Assembly (NCBI RefSeq): GCF_004283755.1
Contig: NZ_SHMH01000015.1
Span: 1-41,262, forward strand
From: Pseudoxanthomonas winnipegensis
GTDB taxonomy: Bacteria > Pseudomonadota > Gammaproteobacteria > Xanthomonadales > Xanthomonadaceae
Length of the DNA: 41,262 bases
Direction: 5' to 3'
Below are positions 1-5,994 of this stretch, piece after piece; the stretch's first letter is position 1; each line of letters begins with the position of its first letter. The translations under genes were made by a program, and so were the position numbers. A model generated the notes under the pieces. It was not told the DNA's origin. It saw only the letters and a program-made list of their open reading frames with translations, and searched no databases.

Positions 1-426
1 CGCCGGCGCGAATCCGCGCACGCGGATCTGCGCCGGCGTGCTCCTGGGCGGGCGCGATCGACGCGCAGCGGCGATCCCGGCCGCTGCTCTGGCTTCTGCC
101 CGCGGTGGCCCGGCAGGGCCGCCGGGGGCGCTTTGCGCTGGCCAGCTCGCGCACCAGGTCGTGCGGTGGACGCCGGCGCGGGGCTGTCCGGGCGGTTGAC
201 GTGGCCACCAGGCCACGCGCCCGGCCGCGCCGGTGGCCGACGTGCTCGGGGCCGGCCCGGTAGGTCGCTTCGGCGACCAGGCCGGCATGCTCCGGGCGTC
301 GGCGCGAATCCGCGCATGCGGATCTGCGCCGGCGTGCTCGGGTGGGGCGGGGTAGCGGCCCTGGGGGACGCGCCGGCCCATGCCCTGCGCCGCGTAGGAG
401 CGCGCCAGCGCCCCGTGGCGTGCCTG
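1..426. repeat. Hairpin-rich direct repeat R, copy 1
   Basis: R recurs at 7471, 33367 and 40837; in the inferred circle there are two copies. It has no convincing gene. It holds a series of perfect stems: CGCCGGCGC/GCGCCGGCG at 1-9/30-38 enclosing ATCCGCG/CGCGGAT, GCAGCGGC/GCCGCTGC at 65-72/80-87, CGTGGCC/GGCCACG at 200-206/211-217, GGTCGC-TTCG-GCGACC at 263-278, and ATCCGC-GCAT-GCGGAT at 308-323. Homology with the 7471 copy resumes after a replaced patch and continues to 607. There is no transposase and no IS-like terminal structure. Confidence 0.9.
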
Positions 427-435
427 CGGCCGCTG

Positions 436-464
436 CGGGCCGGCGGCCGCAGGCCGCCGGCCCG
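436..464. repeat. Perfect 13-bp GC stem-loop beside repeat R
   Basis: CGGGCCGGCGGCC at 436-448 pairs perfectly with 452-464 across a GCA loop. In the other plasmid copy of the block (7897-7980) the sequence here is different but also GC-rich and self-complementary. The position therefore keeps a strong fold while the bases change. Confidence 0.8.
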
Positions 465-534
465 TGCTCGTCGCCGGCGACATCGAGGCGCGACCGGCTG
501 GCCGGCAGAATCCGCGCAGCGGATCCGCCGGGCA

Positions 535-559
535 GAAAAAAGGCGGCCCGCGGCCGCCT
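535..559 (-). terminator. Rho-independent terminator, end of the 2009-586 operon
   Basis: On the minus strand AGGCGGCC-GCG-GGCCGCCT forms an 8-bp GC stem followed by a run of seven T. It lies 27 bp beyond the stop of the 119-aa gene. The same terminator, with one loop base changed, ends the topB operon at 8052-8075. Confidence 0.85.
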
Positions 560-585
560 TCCCGGTGCGCCAACCTGGCCCGGCG

Positions 586-945
586 TCAGGGCGACGCCGG
601 CACGGCGACCTTGCGCATAGCCGCGTTCACCAGCTCCATCAGCCTGAACTCGGCCATGCCGCTTTCGTTGCCGTCCAGCAGCAGCTTAGTGGGGTGGTAT
701 TGCTCGCCGCTGGCCACCACGACGATTTGGTACTGGTGGTCGGCAACGTCGATGCCGCTTAGCGCGACTTCCGCGTAGATTTTGGTGATGGTGTCCAGGC
801 GCAGCCATTGCCACCGGCGGCCATCTTCGGTAGTCGGCAGCTTGCCGTCTTGCCGGGGAATCACATGCACCCATGACGGCACGGGGTCGATGTCCGTCTT
901 GATGCCGTCGCTGGTGGAATGGACGAGTTGCGGCCGGTTGGTCAT
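586..945 (-). CDS. Hypothetical protein, 119 aa
   Basis: Family not recognised. The protein is soluble-looking, with a central mixed alpha/beta stretch (residues about 43-90, WQWLRLDTITKIYAEV then strands ending at YHPTKLLLDG) and no signal peptide or membrane segment. ATG at 945 is preceded by AAGGGCA. It is the last gene of a minus-strand operon that starts at 2009, and the terminator at 535-559 follows. The last codons (VAVPASP) lie in a repeated block and are shared with the unrelated 77-aa gene at 8102-8335, so the C-terminus was probably acquired or exchanged with the repeat. Not DNA-binding by any motif I can see. Confidence 0.7.
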   Translation of the reverse strand: MTNRPQLVHSTSDGIKTDIDPVPSWVHVIPRQDGKLPTTEDGRRWQWLRLDTITKIYAEVALSGIDVADHQYQIVVVASGEQYHPTKLLLDGNESGMAEFRLMELVNAAMRKVAVPASP

Positions 946-963
946 GGTCGTTGCCCTTGTCGA

Positions 964-1161
964 TCAGTCGATGGGGAGCGGCCGCTGCGCGCCGGGCATC
1001 TGCTCGGGGTAGCGAGCGCGGAAGCTGGCCAGCGCGTAGCGGATTTCGCGCGTGAGGCCTTGGCCGAGCTGCGCGGGAACCGCAGGGTTTCGCAGCAGGT
1101 CAGCGATGGCGGCCAAGTGGCCGCCCAGCTCGTCAATTGGGGTCGAGCTGTTGGTGGTCAC
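964..1161 (-). CDS. Hypothetical protein, 65 aa
   Basis: A small helical protein (DELGGHLAAIADLL, then LTREIRYALASFRARYPEQ) of unknown family. I chose the GTG start at 1161 because it overlaps the TGA of the preceding gene as GTGA, which points to translational coupling, and AGGGAC lies upstream. It is the third gene of the 2009-586 operon. There is no membrane segment or cysteine. A shorter form cannot be excluded. Confidence 0.6.
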   Translation of the reverse strand: MTTNSSTPIDELGGHLAAIADLLRNPAVPAQLGQGLTREIRYALASFRARYPEQMPGAQRPLPID

Positions 1162-1364
1162 GGTGTCCGTCCCTGGGAATGGGTGGCTTGGGCTTTGGCG
1201 CGCTCGGTGCCGGCGTCCTGGCTGTCGCGCAGCGATGCGCCGTAGAGGTACACCACCAGGGCGAGGAACAGCGAAAGCATGGCGCTGGCCATCCTGCCAC
1301 GGCCGAGCGACACCAGGCCGCCGGCGAGGAACAGAATGAACAGCACAAGCATGGCGAGCGGCAC
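1158..1364 (-). CDS. Small inner-membrane protein, 68 aa
   Basis: Two hydrophobic segments (about residues 3-17 and 26-43) joined by a short basic turn (GRGRMASA) and followed by a charged tail (DSQDAGTERAKAQ) suggest a two-pass membrane hairpin. GTG at 1364 is preceded by a strong AAAGGAG at 7-bp spacing. The stop overlaps the start of the 65-aa gene by 4 bp. Family not recognised. Small membrane proteins in this position on plasmids are often exclusion or stability factors, but nothing here proves that. Confidence 0.65.
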   Translation of the reverse strand: MPLAMLVLFILFLAGGLVSLGRGRMASAMLSLFLALVVYLYGASLRDSQDAGTERAKAQATHSQGRTP

Positions 1365-1379
1365 GGCGTAGCTCCTTTA

Positions 1380-2009
1380 TCAGTAGTTGTAGCCGTGCGA
1401 GGCCAGCACTTGCGACATGTTCGATCCTTCCCAGGAACCGGGCCGAGTTTCGACCATGCCCAGGTCTTCGGCGAGCATTTCCAGCGCACCGGCAACGGTC
1501 AGCAGGCCATGTGTGCAGGCCTGCTCGACCTTGACCTGGTGCGATGCGTTCACGGAGTGCAGCAACCGGCGGATGGTGGTATGCAGATCACGCGGGAGCT
1601 TCACGTCAACGATGACGGTGTTGGCGTCGGCGATGACGGGTTCCGGCTCCAAGCCTTCTTCTTCGACGCTTCTCTCGATGGCCAGCTTCCGCGATTCGAT
1701 CAGCCTTTCCGTGTCAGCCTCGGCAAGCTGGATCGTCACATGGTTGGGCTTCACGCCGGGCCGCCAATTGTTGGCCTCATCGAAAAACTGGTCGCGGTTC
1801 TCCCTGCTGGTGAGGAAGCCCGCCGAAACTTCCGGCGTGTAGCCGTACTGGGTGCCGAGAACGTCGGGGTCATCGGCAATACCCTTGTCGCTTTCGTCGA
1901 TGAATCCGGGCAGGGACAAGCTAACGGTCGCCTCCGGATCGCAGTCGGCAAGGATAGCTTGCAGCTCGCGGACGGTGAGGCTCTTCTTGGCTTTGGCGTC
2001 GGTGCTCAT
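1380..2009 (-). CDS. Hypothetical protein, 209 aa, first gene of operon
   Basis: An acidic, soluble protein of unknown family. Residues about 10-40 (LTVRELQAILADCDPEATVSL) look like the modules found in small proteins that begin TVxELxxxLxxxDPDxxV. The middle holds an EAD/EEE-rich helix. The C-terminal half has strands (NTVIVDVKLPRDL) followed by helices. ATG at 2009 has GAGGAA upstream. The palindromic operator at 2048-2064 and a TTGACA at 2087-2092 (minus strand) lie just ahead, so this gene opens the operon 2009-586 and is probably repressed through that site. Confidence 0.75.
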   Translation of the reverse strand: MSTDAKAKKSLTVRELQAILADCDPEATVSLSLPGFIDESDKGIADDPDVLGTQYGYTPEVSAGFLTSRENRDQFFDEANNWRPGVKPNHVTIQLAEADTERLIESRKLAIERSVEEEGLEPEPVIADANTVIVDVKLPRDLHTTIRRLLHSVNASHQVKVEQACTHGLLTVAGALEMLAEDLGMVETRPGSWEGSNMSQVLASHGYNY

Positions 2010-2047
2010 GTGTTCCTCGCTTCAAGGGTTTTTGGGTATGTATTCGC

Positions 2048-2064
2048 GTGCAATATCATTGCAC
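2048..2064 (-). promoter_or_regulatory. Palindromic operator GTGCAAT-N3-ATTGCAC
   Basis: A perfect 7-bp inverted repeat with a 3-bp spacer, 39 bp upstream of the ATG at 2009. It belongs to a set sharing the half-site ATTGCACACC, found before several minus-strand operons (3117, 4281, 21029, 21064, 30086). Its spacing fits an operator over the promoter -10 region. The binding protein is unknown. Confidence 0.75.
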
Positions 2065-2087
2065 ACAACAAGCAAAAAAACAAGCTG

Positions 2088-2684
2088 TCAAGCGTAGTTA
2101 GACCAATAAACTTTACTGCCATTCCACGGGTGTGCGTACACACCCGCCGCCAGCTTCACGCCGTTGCGCGGGTTGGCCCGCTTGCGGATCGGCTCGCCGA
2201 CGTAGTGGCCGGGGCGGGGGACGGCATGGCCGGACATCGGCCCGGTTGCCTCGCGCTCCTGGGCCAGCTCGCGCAAGGTCACGGTACGGTTCTGCACGGC
2301 GACGACTTCGTAGAAGTCCACGTTCGTCTGCTCGTAACCGTAGCTGGAAACCAGGATGTCGCCGACGGCGAGCGTGTGCGGCCGCTTGGCGGCCGCGCGA
2401 CGCTCGGCACCGGCGGCGGCGACTTGCTCGCGGCGCTGGGTGAAGCGGGCGATTTCGTGGTCGGCTTCGGCCTGCGAGCGGAACGCGAAGCGGTCGAATT
2501 TCAGGCTCTTTCCGTGGAACTCGGTCACGATGACACGGCCTGCTTCCTCGGCGACGTAGTAGCGCGAGCCGTCGGTCAGGTCGTGCGGTTGCTGGGCATA
2601 GCGCGGCCCCGCGATGATGTCGCGCCAGCGGGCGCGATCTTCCGGGGTCAGCGTGGCGGGATGGGGTAGGGAACGGTAATTCAT
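2088..2684 (-). CDS. Hypothetical protein with HTLAVGD domain, 198 aa
   Basis: A full-length paralogue of the 216-aa protein at 32424-33074. Both share a C-terminal core reading HTLAVGDxLxSSxGxEQTNxDFYEVVAV (here about residues 107-135), followed by a conserved tail with PRxGxYxG and a final W-x-SYA/NYA. The N-terminal part (PEDRARWRDIIAGPRY) is less conserved. Function unknown. The VGD...YGYEQTN...FYEV pattern looks like a small beta-barrel binding module. ATG at 2684 is 13 bp beyond the preceding stop. An upstream extension of the frame is rejected because it overlaps the 77-aa gene. Third gene of the operon that starts at 3089. Confidence 0.8.
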   Translation of the reverse strand: MNYRSLPHPATLTPEDRARWRDIIAGPRYAQQPHDLTDGSRYYVAEEAGRVIVTEFHGKSLKFDRFAFRSQAEADHEIARFTQRREQVAAAGAERRAAAKRPHTLAVGDILVSSYGYEQTNVDFYEVVAVQNRTVTLRELAQEREATGPMSGHAVPRPGHYVGEPIRKRANPRNGVKLAAGVYAHPWNGSKVYWSNYA

Positions 2685-2697
2685 GGTCGTGTCCAGG

Positions 2698-2931
2698 TCA
2701 GTGGGTGGTGGCCAGCAGCTCGGCGGCCGCGCGGTCGTGGTCGGCCTGCTCGGCAAGGGCAATGGCTTTGCGCGCCAGCTCGTGCGCCCGGTGCAGGCTG
2801 CGCACGCCGCCGGCGGGCAGCTCCCGCAGCAGCCGGGCCTCACGGCGCAGTCGGGCCGCGTGCTCGCGGCAGGCGCGCTCGTGGCGTCGGTGGTCGGCGA
2901 TCAGCTCGCGCAGGTTGTGGGCGGCGTTCAT
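2698..2931 (-). CDS. Hypothetical helical protein, 77 aa
   Basis: Arginine/alanine-rich and almost wholly helical (NLRELIADHRRHERACREHAARLRREAR..., then AHELARKAIALAEQADHDRAAAELL), probably a coiled-coil dimer. ATG at 2931 overlaps the TGA of the 53-aa gene (ATGA), so the pair is translationally coupled. Second gene of the 3089-2088 operon. Family not recognised. Confidence 0.65.
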   Translation of the reverse strand: MNAAHNLRELIADHRRHERACREHAARLRREARLLRELPAGGVRSLHRAHELARKAIALAEQADHDRAAAELLATTH

Positions 2932-3089
2932 GCGGCACCTCGCCGGCGCTCGTAGCGGATGGCGGCAAGCTGGGCTTGCGCGGCTTCCCACGCGGTGGCG
3001 CGGATGCTCGCGCCCAAGCGGACGATCTGCCGCAGTCGATCCTCGGCAGTCGGACGACGGGTGCGCTTCGGGTTCGTGCTCTGGCTCAT
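2928..3089 (-). CDS. Hypothetical basic protein, 53 aa
   Basis: A short, strongly basic protein. A disordered start (SQSTNPKRTRRPT) is followed by a helix (AEDRLRQIVRLGASIRATAWEAAQAQLAAIRYERRRG). ATG at 3089 has AGAGGAAA upstream, and the operator at 3117-3143 lies 28 bp ahead, so it opens the operon 3089-2088. Size and charge would suit a nucleic-acid-binding or autoregulatory protein, but no helix-turn-helix or ribbon-helix-helix is clear. Confidence 0.6.
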   Translation of the reverse strand: MSQSTNPKRTRRPTAEDRLRQIVRLGASIRATAWEAAQAQLAAIRYERRRGAA

Positions 3090-3116
3090 CTTCGGTTTCC
3101 TCTGCTGGGGTGGGCC

Positions 3117-3143
3117 GTGGTGTGCAATTAGCTTGCACACCAC
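3117..3143 (-). promoter_or_regulatory. Palindromic operator, 11-bp arms
   Basis: GTGGTGTGCAA and TTGCACACCAC form a perfect inverted repeat around a 5-bp centre (TTAGC). It sits 28 bp upstream of the ATG at 3089 and shares its half-site with 2048-2064 and 4281-4307. Confidence 0.8.
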
Positions 3144-3157
3144 AAGGCAAAAAAAGG

Positions 3158-3556
3158 TCAGTCCTCGCGGGGCTGCATGATGGTCATGGCCGGCGCGCCG
3201 TCATCGTCGTGGCCAAGGTGCAGGTACAGGGTGACCAGGCGCGGCCGCTGGCCACGACCGGAGCGCGGCACCCGGTACACCGGAAACGCGGCGCGGTTGC
3301 CCTGCGCGTTGCGCGCAGCGAAAACGCGGGCCATGTACACCACGTCCCACAAGCGGCCGGATTCGTCCTGCGGCACGCCCTTGCGTCGGGTGTCTGCATC
3401 GCTCCACGCGATGCAGTCCTCCCACACGGCGCGGGAAACGGCCACGGGAATCTTGAACCCGGCTTCACGGGCGACGGTGGACACGTCCACCAGGTCGCCG
3501 TCTGCGAGCATGTCGGCGCGGGTGTGGGAATGGATGAGGTCGGCGGCGGTGAACAT
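3158..3556 (-). CDS. DUF6573 family protein, 132 aa
   Basis: Matches the pattern of the DUF6573 family common on conjugative plasmids and integrative elements. It opens with DLIHSHTRADMLADGDLVDVSTVAREAGF, then VAVSRAVWEDCIAW, a DESGRLWDVVYMA block and a terminal GDDG-like HDDDGAPAMTIMQPRED. The family's function is unknown. ATG at 3556 has AAAGGAG upstream; the longer frame upstream overlaps the 101-aa gene and is not coding. Last gene of the operon 4261-3158. The family identification is from remembered pattern, not a search. Confidence 0.85.
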   Translation of the reverse strand: MFTAADLIHSHTRADMLADGDLVDVSTVAREAGFKIPVAVSRAVWEDCIAWSDADTRRKGVPQDESGRLWDVVYMARVFAARNAQGNRAAFPVYRVPRSGRGQRPRLVTLYLHLGHDDDGAPAMTIMQPRED

Positions 3557-3560
3557 GGTC

Positions 3561-3866
3561 TTAGGCTCCTTTGCTGCGGGCCGCGTCGAAGGCGGCATTG
3601 GTGAAGTCGTCCACGTACTCGGTGATTTCTTCCAGCCAGCGGGCGACGGCCGGCGGCAGCTCGTGCTCGCCGCAGTCCAGCTCGCCGGTGTCGCTGGCGC
3701 ATCCGAACGTGGCGCAGGCCTCGCGCGGGCCGTACACCATCGCAACGGTTCCATTGCCCGGATCGTCCGGGCAGGCCTCGGCCGGATCGAGAACAACGCG
3801 ATAGCGCCGGTCGGCAGGGCAGTAGTGGGTTTCGACGTTGGCGGCCATTCGGTCGATGAGTTGCAT
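3561..3866 (-). CDS. Hypothetical cysteine-containing protein, 101 aa
   Basis: An acidic protein with five cysteines (16, 32, 51, 56, 65). The C51-x4-C56 and C65 group might form a metal site, but no known zinc motif fits. The C-terminal third is helical (PPAVARWLEEITEYVDDFTNAAFDAA). ATG at 3866 is preceded by AGGAGG. It lies between the 118-aa and DUF6573 genes in one operon. Family not recognised. Confidence 0.7.
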   Translation of the reverse strand: MQLIDRMAANVETHYCPADRRYRVVLDPAEACPDDPGNGTVAMVYGPREACATFGCASDTGELDCGEHELPPAVARWLEEITEYVDDFTNAAFDAARSKGA

Positions 3867-3904
3867 TGCTTGGTTCCTCCTGTGGTGGTCTATGGCGTCG
3901 GCGA

Positions 3905-4261
3905 TCAGCCGTGCCGACGTTCCAGCTCGTCGGCCAGCTCGTTGGCGGCCTGCAAGTCGTTTTCCAGGCTGGTGGCGTGGTCTGCGATCACGTCCCAGCC
4001 GTCGTTCCCGTACACGAACAACACCGAGCCGACGCGCTCCCAGCGCGGGGCGTCGTCGGTGGTCGGGAGCGGGCGGTAAGCGATCAGCGTTTCCTCATCG
4101 GTCGCGCCCATCGCGGAAAAGATGGCCTTGGCATCGCGGGAGCGGCGCAAGGCCACTTCCTCCCCGTCGTACACGCTCACGAAGTAGCCGGCGGCCAGAA
4201 GGCCGGCAATGGCGGCCTTGGCGATGCGATTCTCGATGCGTTGGCGTTCTTGGATGTTCAT
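3905..4261 (-). CDS. Hypothetical protein, 118 aa, first gene of operon
   Basis: An N-terminal helix (RQRIENRIAKAAIAGLLAAGY) leads into strands (FVSVYDGEEVALRRS), a central ATDEETLIAYR segment, GSVLFVYGNDGWDVIADHATSLE and a helical acidic end. This resembles a small alpha/beta phage- or plasmid-type protein of unknown family. GCAGGAGG precedes the ATG at 4261. The palindromic operator at 4281-4307 is only 20 bp upstream, so it is probably the regulated first gene of 4261-3158. Confidence 0.75.
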   Translation of the reverse strand: MNIQERQRIENRIAKAAIAGLLAAGYFVSVYDGEEVALRRSRDAKAIFSAMGATDEETLIAYRPLPTTDDAPRWERVGSVLFVYGNDGWDVIADHATSLENDLQAANELADELERRHG

Positions 4262-4280
4262 GGTTCCTCCTGCGGCAGGT

Positions 4281-4307
4281 GTGGTGTGCATTGTTATTGC
4301 ACACCAC
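4281..4307 (-). promoter_or_regulatory. Palindromic operator, 10-bp arms
   Basis: GTGGTGTGCA and TGCACACCAC form a perfect inverted repeat around TTGTTAT, 20 bp upstream of the ATG at 4261. On the minus strand TTGATT, 17 bp and AATAAC give a plausible promoter whose -10 falls inside the palindrome, so a bound protein would block RNA polymerase. Confidence 0.8.
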
Positions 4308-4317
4308 GGGCGAAAAA

Positions 4318-4686
4318 TCAAAACAGGGCGATTTGCTCGGTGCGCTGCGGGTCGGTCTGTTCCAGCCAGTCGCGGGCGAAGGCCTCGACGCGGCCCGCCG
4401 GGATGCACGAACCCATCCACCCGCCGGAACTGCGGCCGCTGGCTTCGTCCAAGCTGTAAATGCGGCCGTCCTCGCGGAAAGCGATGCAGACATGCGTGGC
4501 ATCCCACAACATGCCCGGCTTGCCGTAAGCGCCGCCAGCGGCCAGCTCGGCAGTCAGGCGGTACGCGGTCAGGCTCCGGCCCATCAGCTCCGGCCGTTCC
4601 TCCACGCGCTGCGCGACCTTGGCCAGCAGGCCGGTCAGCGCCGGCGACGGCTCGGCATCCCACATTTCCAAGTGCAAGGGAAACAT
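4318..4686 (-). CDS. Hypothetical protein, 122 aa
   Basis: A soluble alpha/beta protein. It has an N-terminal helix (SPALTGLLAKVAQRVEERPELM), a central YGKPGMLWDATHVCIAF segment and SLDEASGRSSGGWMGSCIPAGR near residues 80-100. It is not a known nuclease or hydrolase by motif. Its start overlaps the stop of the 96-aa gene by one base, so the two are co-expressed from the long inverted-repeat leader at 4977-5229. Family not recognised. Confidence 0.7.
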   Translation of the reverse strand: MFPLHLEMWDAEPSPALTGLLAKVAQRVEERPELMGRSLTAYRLTAELAAGGAYGKPGMLWDATHVCIAFREDGRIYSLDEASGRSSGGWMGSCIPAGRVEAFARDWLEQTDPQRTEQIALF

Positions 4687-4976
4687 CAGCGGTTCCCCAG
4701 CGTCAGGCCGCGCCGCTTGGCTTCGGCAGTACGCGCGAACGGCAACCGCTCGGCCAGCTCTGCATCGGTGATGGTGTCCAGCGACACCAGCCCGCCGCCA
4801 TACCGCGCCCAGCTCATCAACGTGCGCGTTCCGTCCGGCAGTCTGCCCTTGAAATCCCGGTGCTCGTGGCGGTAGATCAGGTTAAACGCCTGCTCGCGCT
4901 CCTTCCCCCCCATCGCAGAACCCGAGTTCTGAGCCGGCTCTTGATGTTGCTGTTGCTGGTGATTTGCGTGGTTCAT
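4686..4976 (-). CDS. Hypothetical protein with duplicated His/Gln-rich N-terminus, 96 aa
   Basis: The first 25 residues (MNHANHQQQQHQ... to GSAMGGK) are identical to those of the 216-aa protein at 32424-33074, but the bodies differ. Residues 26-96 here read NLIYRHEHRDFKGRLPDGTRTLM... followed by an ITDAELAERLPFA helix. The shared part lies in a 458-bp repeat that also carries the leader. The start at 4976 is set by a consensus AGGAGG at about 6-bp spacing; an upstream MDT start lacks one. Function unknown. The low-complexity start looks like a disordered tag. Confidence 0.75.
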   Translation of the reverse strand: MNHANHQQQQHQEPAQNSGSAMGGKEREQAFNLIYRHEHRDFKGRLPDGTRTLMSWARYGGGLVSLDTITDAELAERLPFARTAEAKRRGLTLGNR

Positions 4977-5358
4977 TGCATGCCTCCTGTGGTGGTTGGT
5001 GTCCATCGCGTCGCCGTCGTCCTTCGCCGTGCTTCCCGCGTAGGTCGGCCGGGCGGACAAGCTGGCGTTCAAGGGGTGGAGGGGCGGCTGGCGCGGCCCG
5101 CAGCGAAGCGAGGACACGGGCCGCCCCGGAAAGCGATAGCGGCCCCTTTAACGACTGCGCGCCCGGCCTACCTTTCAGCGGGGGCGAAGGGGGACGGTGA
5201 TGCGAGGCTTGGACACGCCACGGGTGGCAATGAACGCGATCAGCGGCGGCGATAGCTGCCGTGCCGTGCGCCGGCGCGAATCCGCGCACGCGGATCTGCG
5301 CCGGCGTGCTCCTGGGCGGGCGCGATCGACGCGCAGCGGCGATCCCGGCCGCTGCTCT
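4901..5358. repeat. 458-bp direct repeat, leader plus gene start (copy 1)
   Basis: Identical to 32999-33456 as far as I compared. It contains codons for the first 25 residues of two otherwise different proteins, their ribosome-binding site, the 253-bp inverted-repeat leader, and the first 90 bp of repeat R (from 5269). Homology ends at 5359 on one side and 4900 on the other. Confidence 0.9.
4974..5232 (-). promoter_or_regulatory. Long imperfect inverted-repeat leader of the 96-aa gene (unit A)
   Basis: This gene-free stretch separates the ATG at 4976 (minus) from a mirrored ATG at 5230 (plus). The two halves pair along their length with mismatches; for example 5042-5055 pairs with 5159-5173. 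The centre, at about 5104, is a perfect stem GGGGCGGC (5081-5088) / GCCGCCCC (5120-5127). Its central stem varies compensatorily relative to unit C. I interpret it as a promoter/leader that folds when single-stranded. Confidence 0.6.
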
Positions 5359-5377
5359 TGGCGGATGCAGCGAAGCG

Positions 5378-5401
5378 AAAAAAACGGGGCTTTCGCCCCG
5401 T
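5378..5401 (-). terminator. Rho-independent terminator of the 38-aa gene
   Basis: Minus strand: ACGGGGC-GAAA-GCCCCGT, a 7-bp stem with a GAAA tetraloop followed by seven T, directly after the TAA at 5408. A strong, textbook terminator. Confidence 0.9.
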
Positions 5402-5407
5402 CCCTCC

Positions 5408-5524
5408 TTAGTTGAGTTTTTCGACCAGCGCCGCGATGGCTGTTACCAGCGTCGCCAGGGCCGTGATGATGGCCGGCAGGTTTTCCAGCACCGTTTTGAG
5501 GACTTGATGCGTGCGGTTTTTCAT
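5408..5524 (-). CDS. Small hydrophobic peptide, 38 aa
   Basis: Not recognised. It begins MKNRTHQVLKTVLENL and continues with a hydrophobic helix PAIITALATLVTAIAALVEKLN ending at TAA 5408. A single amphipathic or transmembrane helix after a basic start resembles small membrane-acting peptides, including type I toxins, but this is inference. It has its own strong terminator. A decayed mirror-image copy of gene and leader lies upstream at 5685-5835. The identical stretch 5443-5457 versus 5796-5810 encodes ALATLV on both strands. ATG at 5524 has a purine-rich GAAAGGAA upstream. Confidence 0.65.
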   Translation of the reverse strand: MKNRTHQVLKTVLENLPAIITALATLVTAIAALVEKLN

Positions 5525-5752
5525 AGTGCGTTCCTTTCGGCGCGGGGTTGTTGATCGCGCACCGATAAGGCGCATGGCGGACAAGGGCGACGTTCAAGGG
5601 CGAACCCGGAAGCCGCAGCGCAAGCGACCGCAGGGAGTGCGAACGGGTGAGGATTCGGCGTAGCGAACCCTTGTGCGGCGGCCGCGCCATGCGATGTTCG
5701 GTGCATGCTGGCGATCAACAACGCTGCGTCGATGCTAAGGAAGCGCACTATG
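5522..5752 (-). promoter_or_regulatory. Long imperfect inverted-repeat leader of the 38-aa gene (unit B)
   Basis: No other gene is seen here. Start codon 5524 (minus) is mirrored by ATG 5750 (plus). Pairing blocks include 5547-5558 with 5711-5722 and CAAGGG 5595-5600 with CCCTTG 5668-5673, all centred near 5635. Pairing continues into the gene itself (5417-5457 with 5796-5829), so the fold-back arms are about 200 nt each. Confidence 0.6.
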
Positions 5753-5835
5753 AGCACGCATCGAGGCCGGGGTGCTGGATGCCGGACATTGGCCTTGGCG
5801 ACGCTGGTAATCGCGGCGCTGGTCGAAAAGCCAGT
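5750..5835 (+). pseudogene. Decayed mirrored copy of the 38-aa peptide gene
   Basis: The plus strand reads MSTHRGRGAG... then LALATLVIAALVEK, against ALATLVTAIAALVEK in the minus-strand gene. The frame then runs on without a matching stop. It is either a degenerate divergent duplicate or simply the second arm of a functional fold-back; the sequence does not decide. Confidence 0.45.
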
Positions 5836-5920
5836 GCAGGGCGGGGCGTCCGCTTTTTTCGCGCAGCGGAATCCGCCGGCGGCCAGCGGCCGCCTGCCGT
5901 TGCCGTTGCTTGGCGCGGGC

Positions 5921-5951
5921 AAAAAAAAGCCGCCGAGAATCCCCGGCGGCG
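5921..5951 (-). terminator. Rho-independent terminator of the 90-aa gene
   Basis: Minus strand: GCCGCCG (5944-5950) pairs with CGGCGGC (5929-5935) and is followed by a run of eight T, 44 bp beyond the stop at 5995. Confidence 0.85.
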
Positions 5952-5994
5952 GAAGCGGGCGGCCGAGAATCCCCAGCCGCCAACCTGGTGCGTA

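Noticed and set aside
1..426. R as an insertion sequence
   Set aside because: No transposase frame, no matching terminal inverted repeats with target duplications; copies end at unrelated points.
133..762. Long plus-strand reading frames in repeat R (133-762, 7453-8160, 33295-34128)
   Set aside because: Arg/Pro/Gly-rich translations from GC-rich hairpin DNA, no ribosome-binding site, and they cross the terminator and the end of a minus-strand gene.
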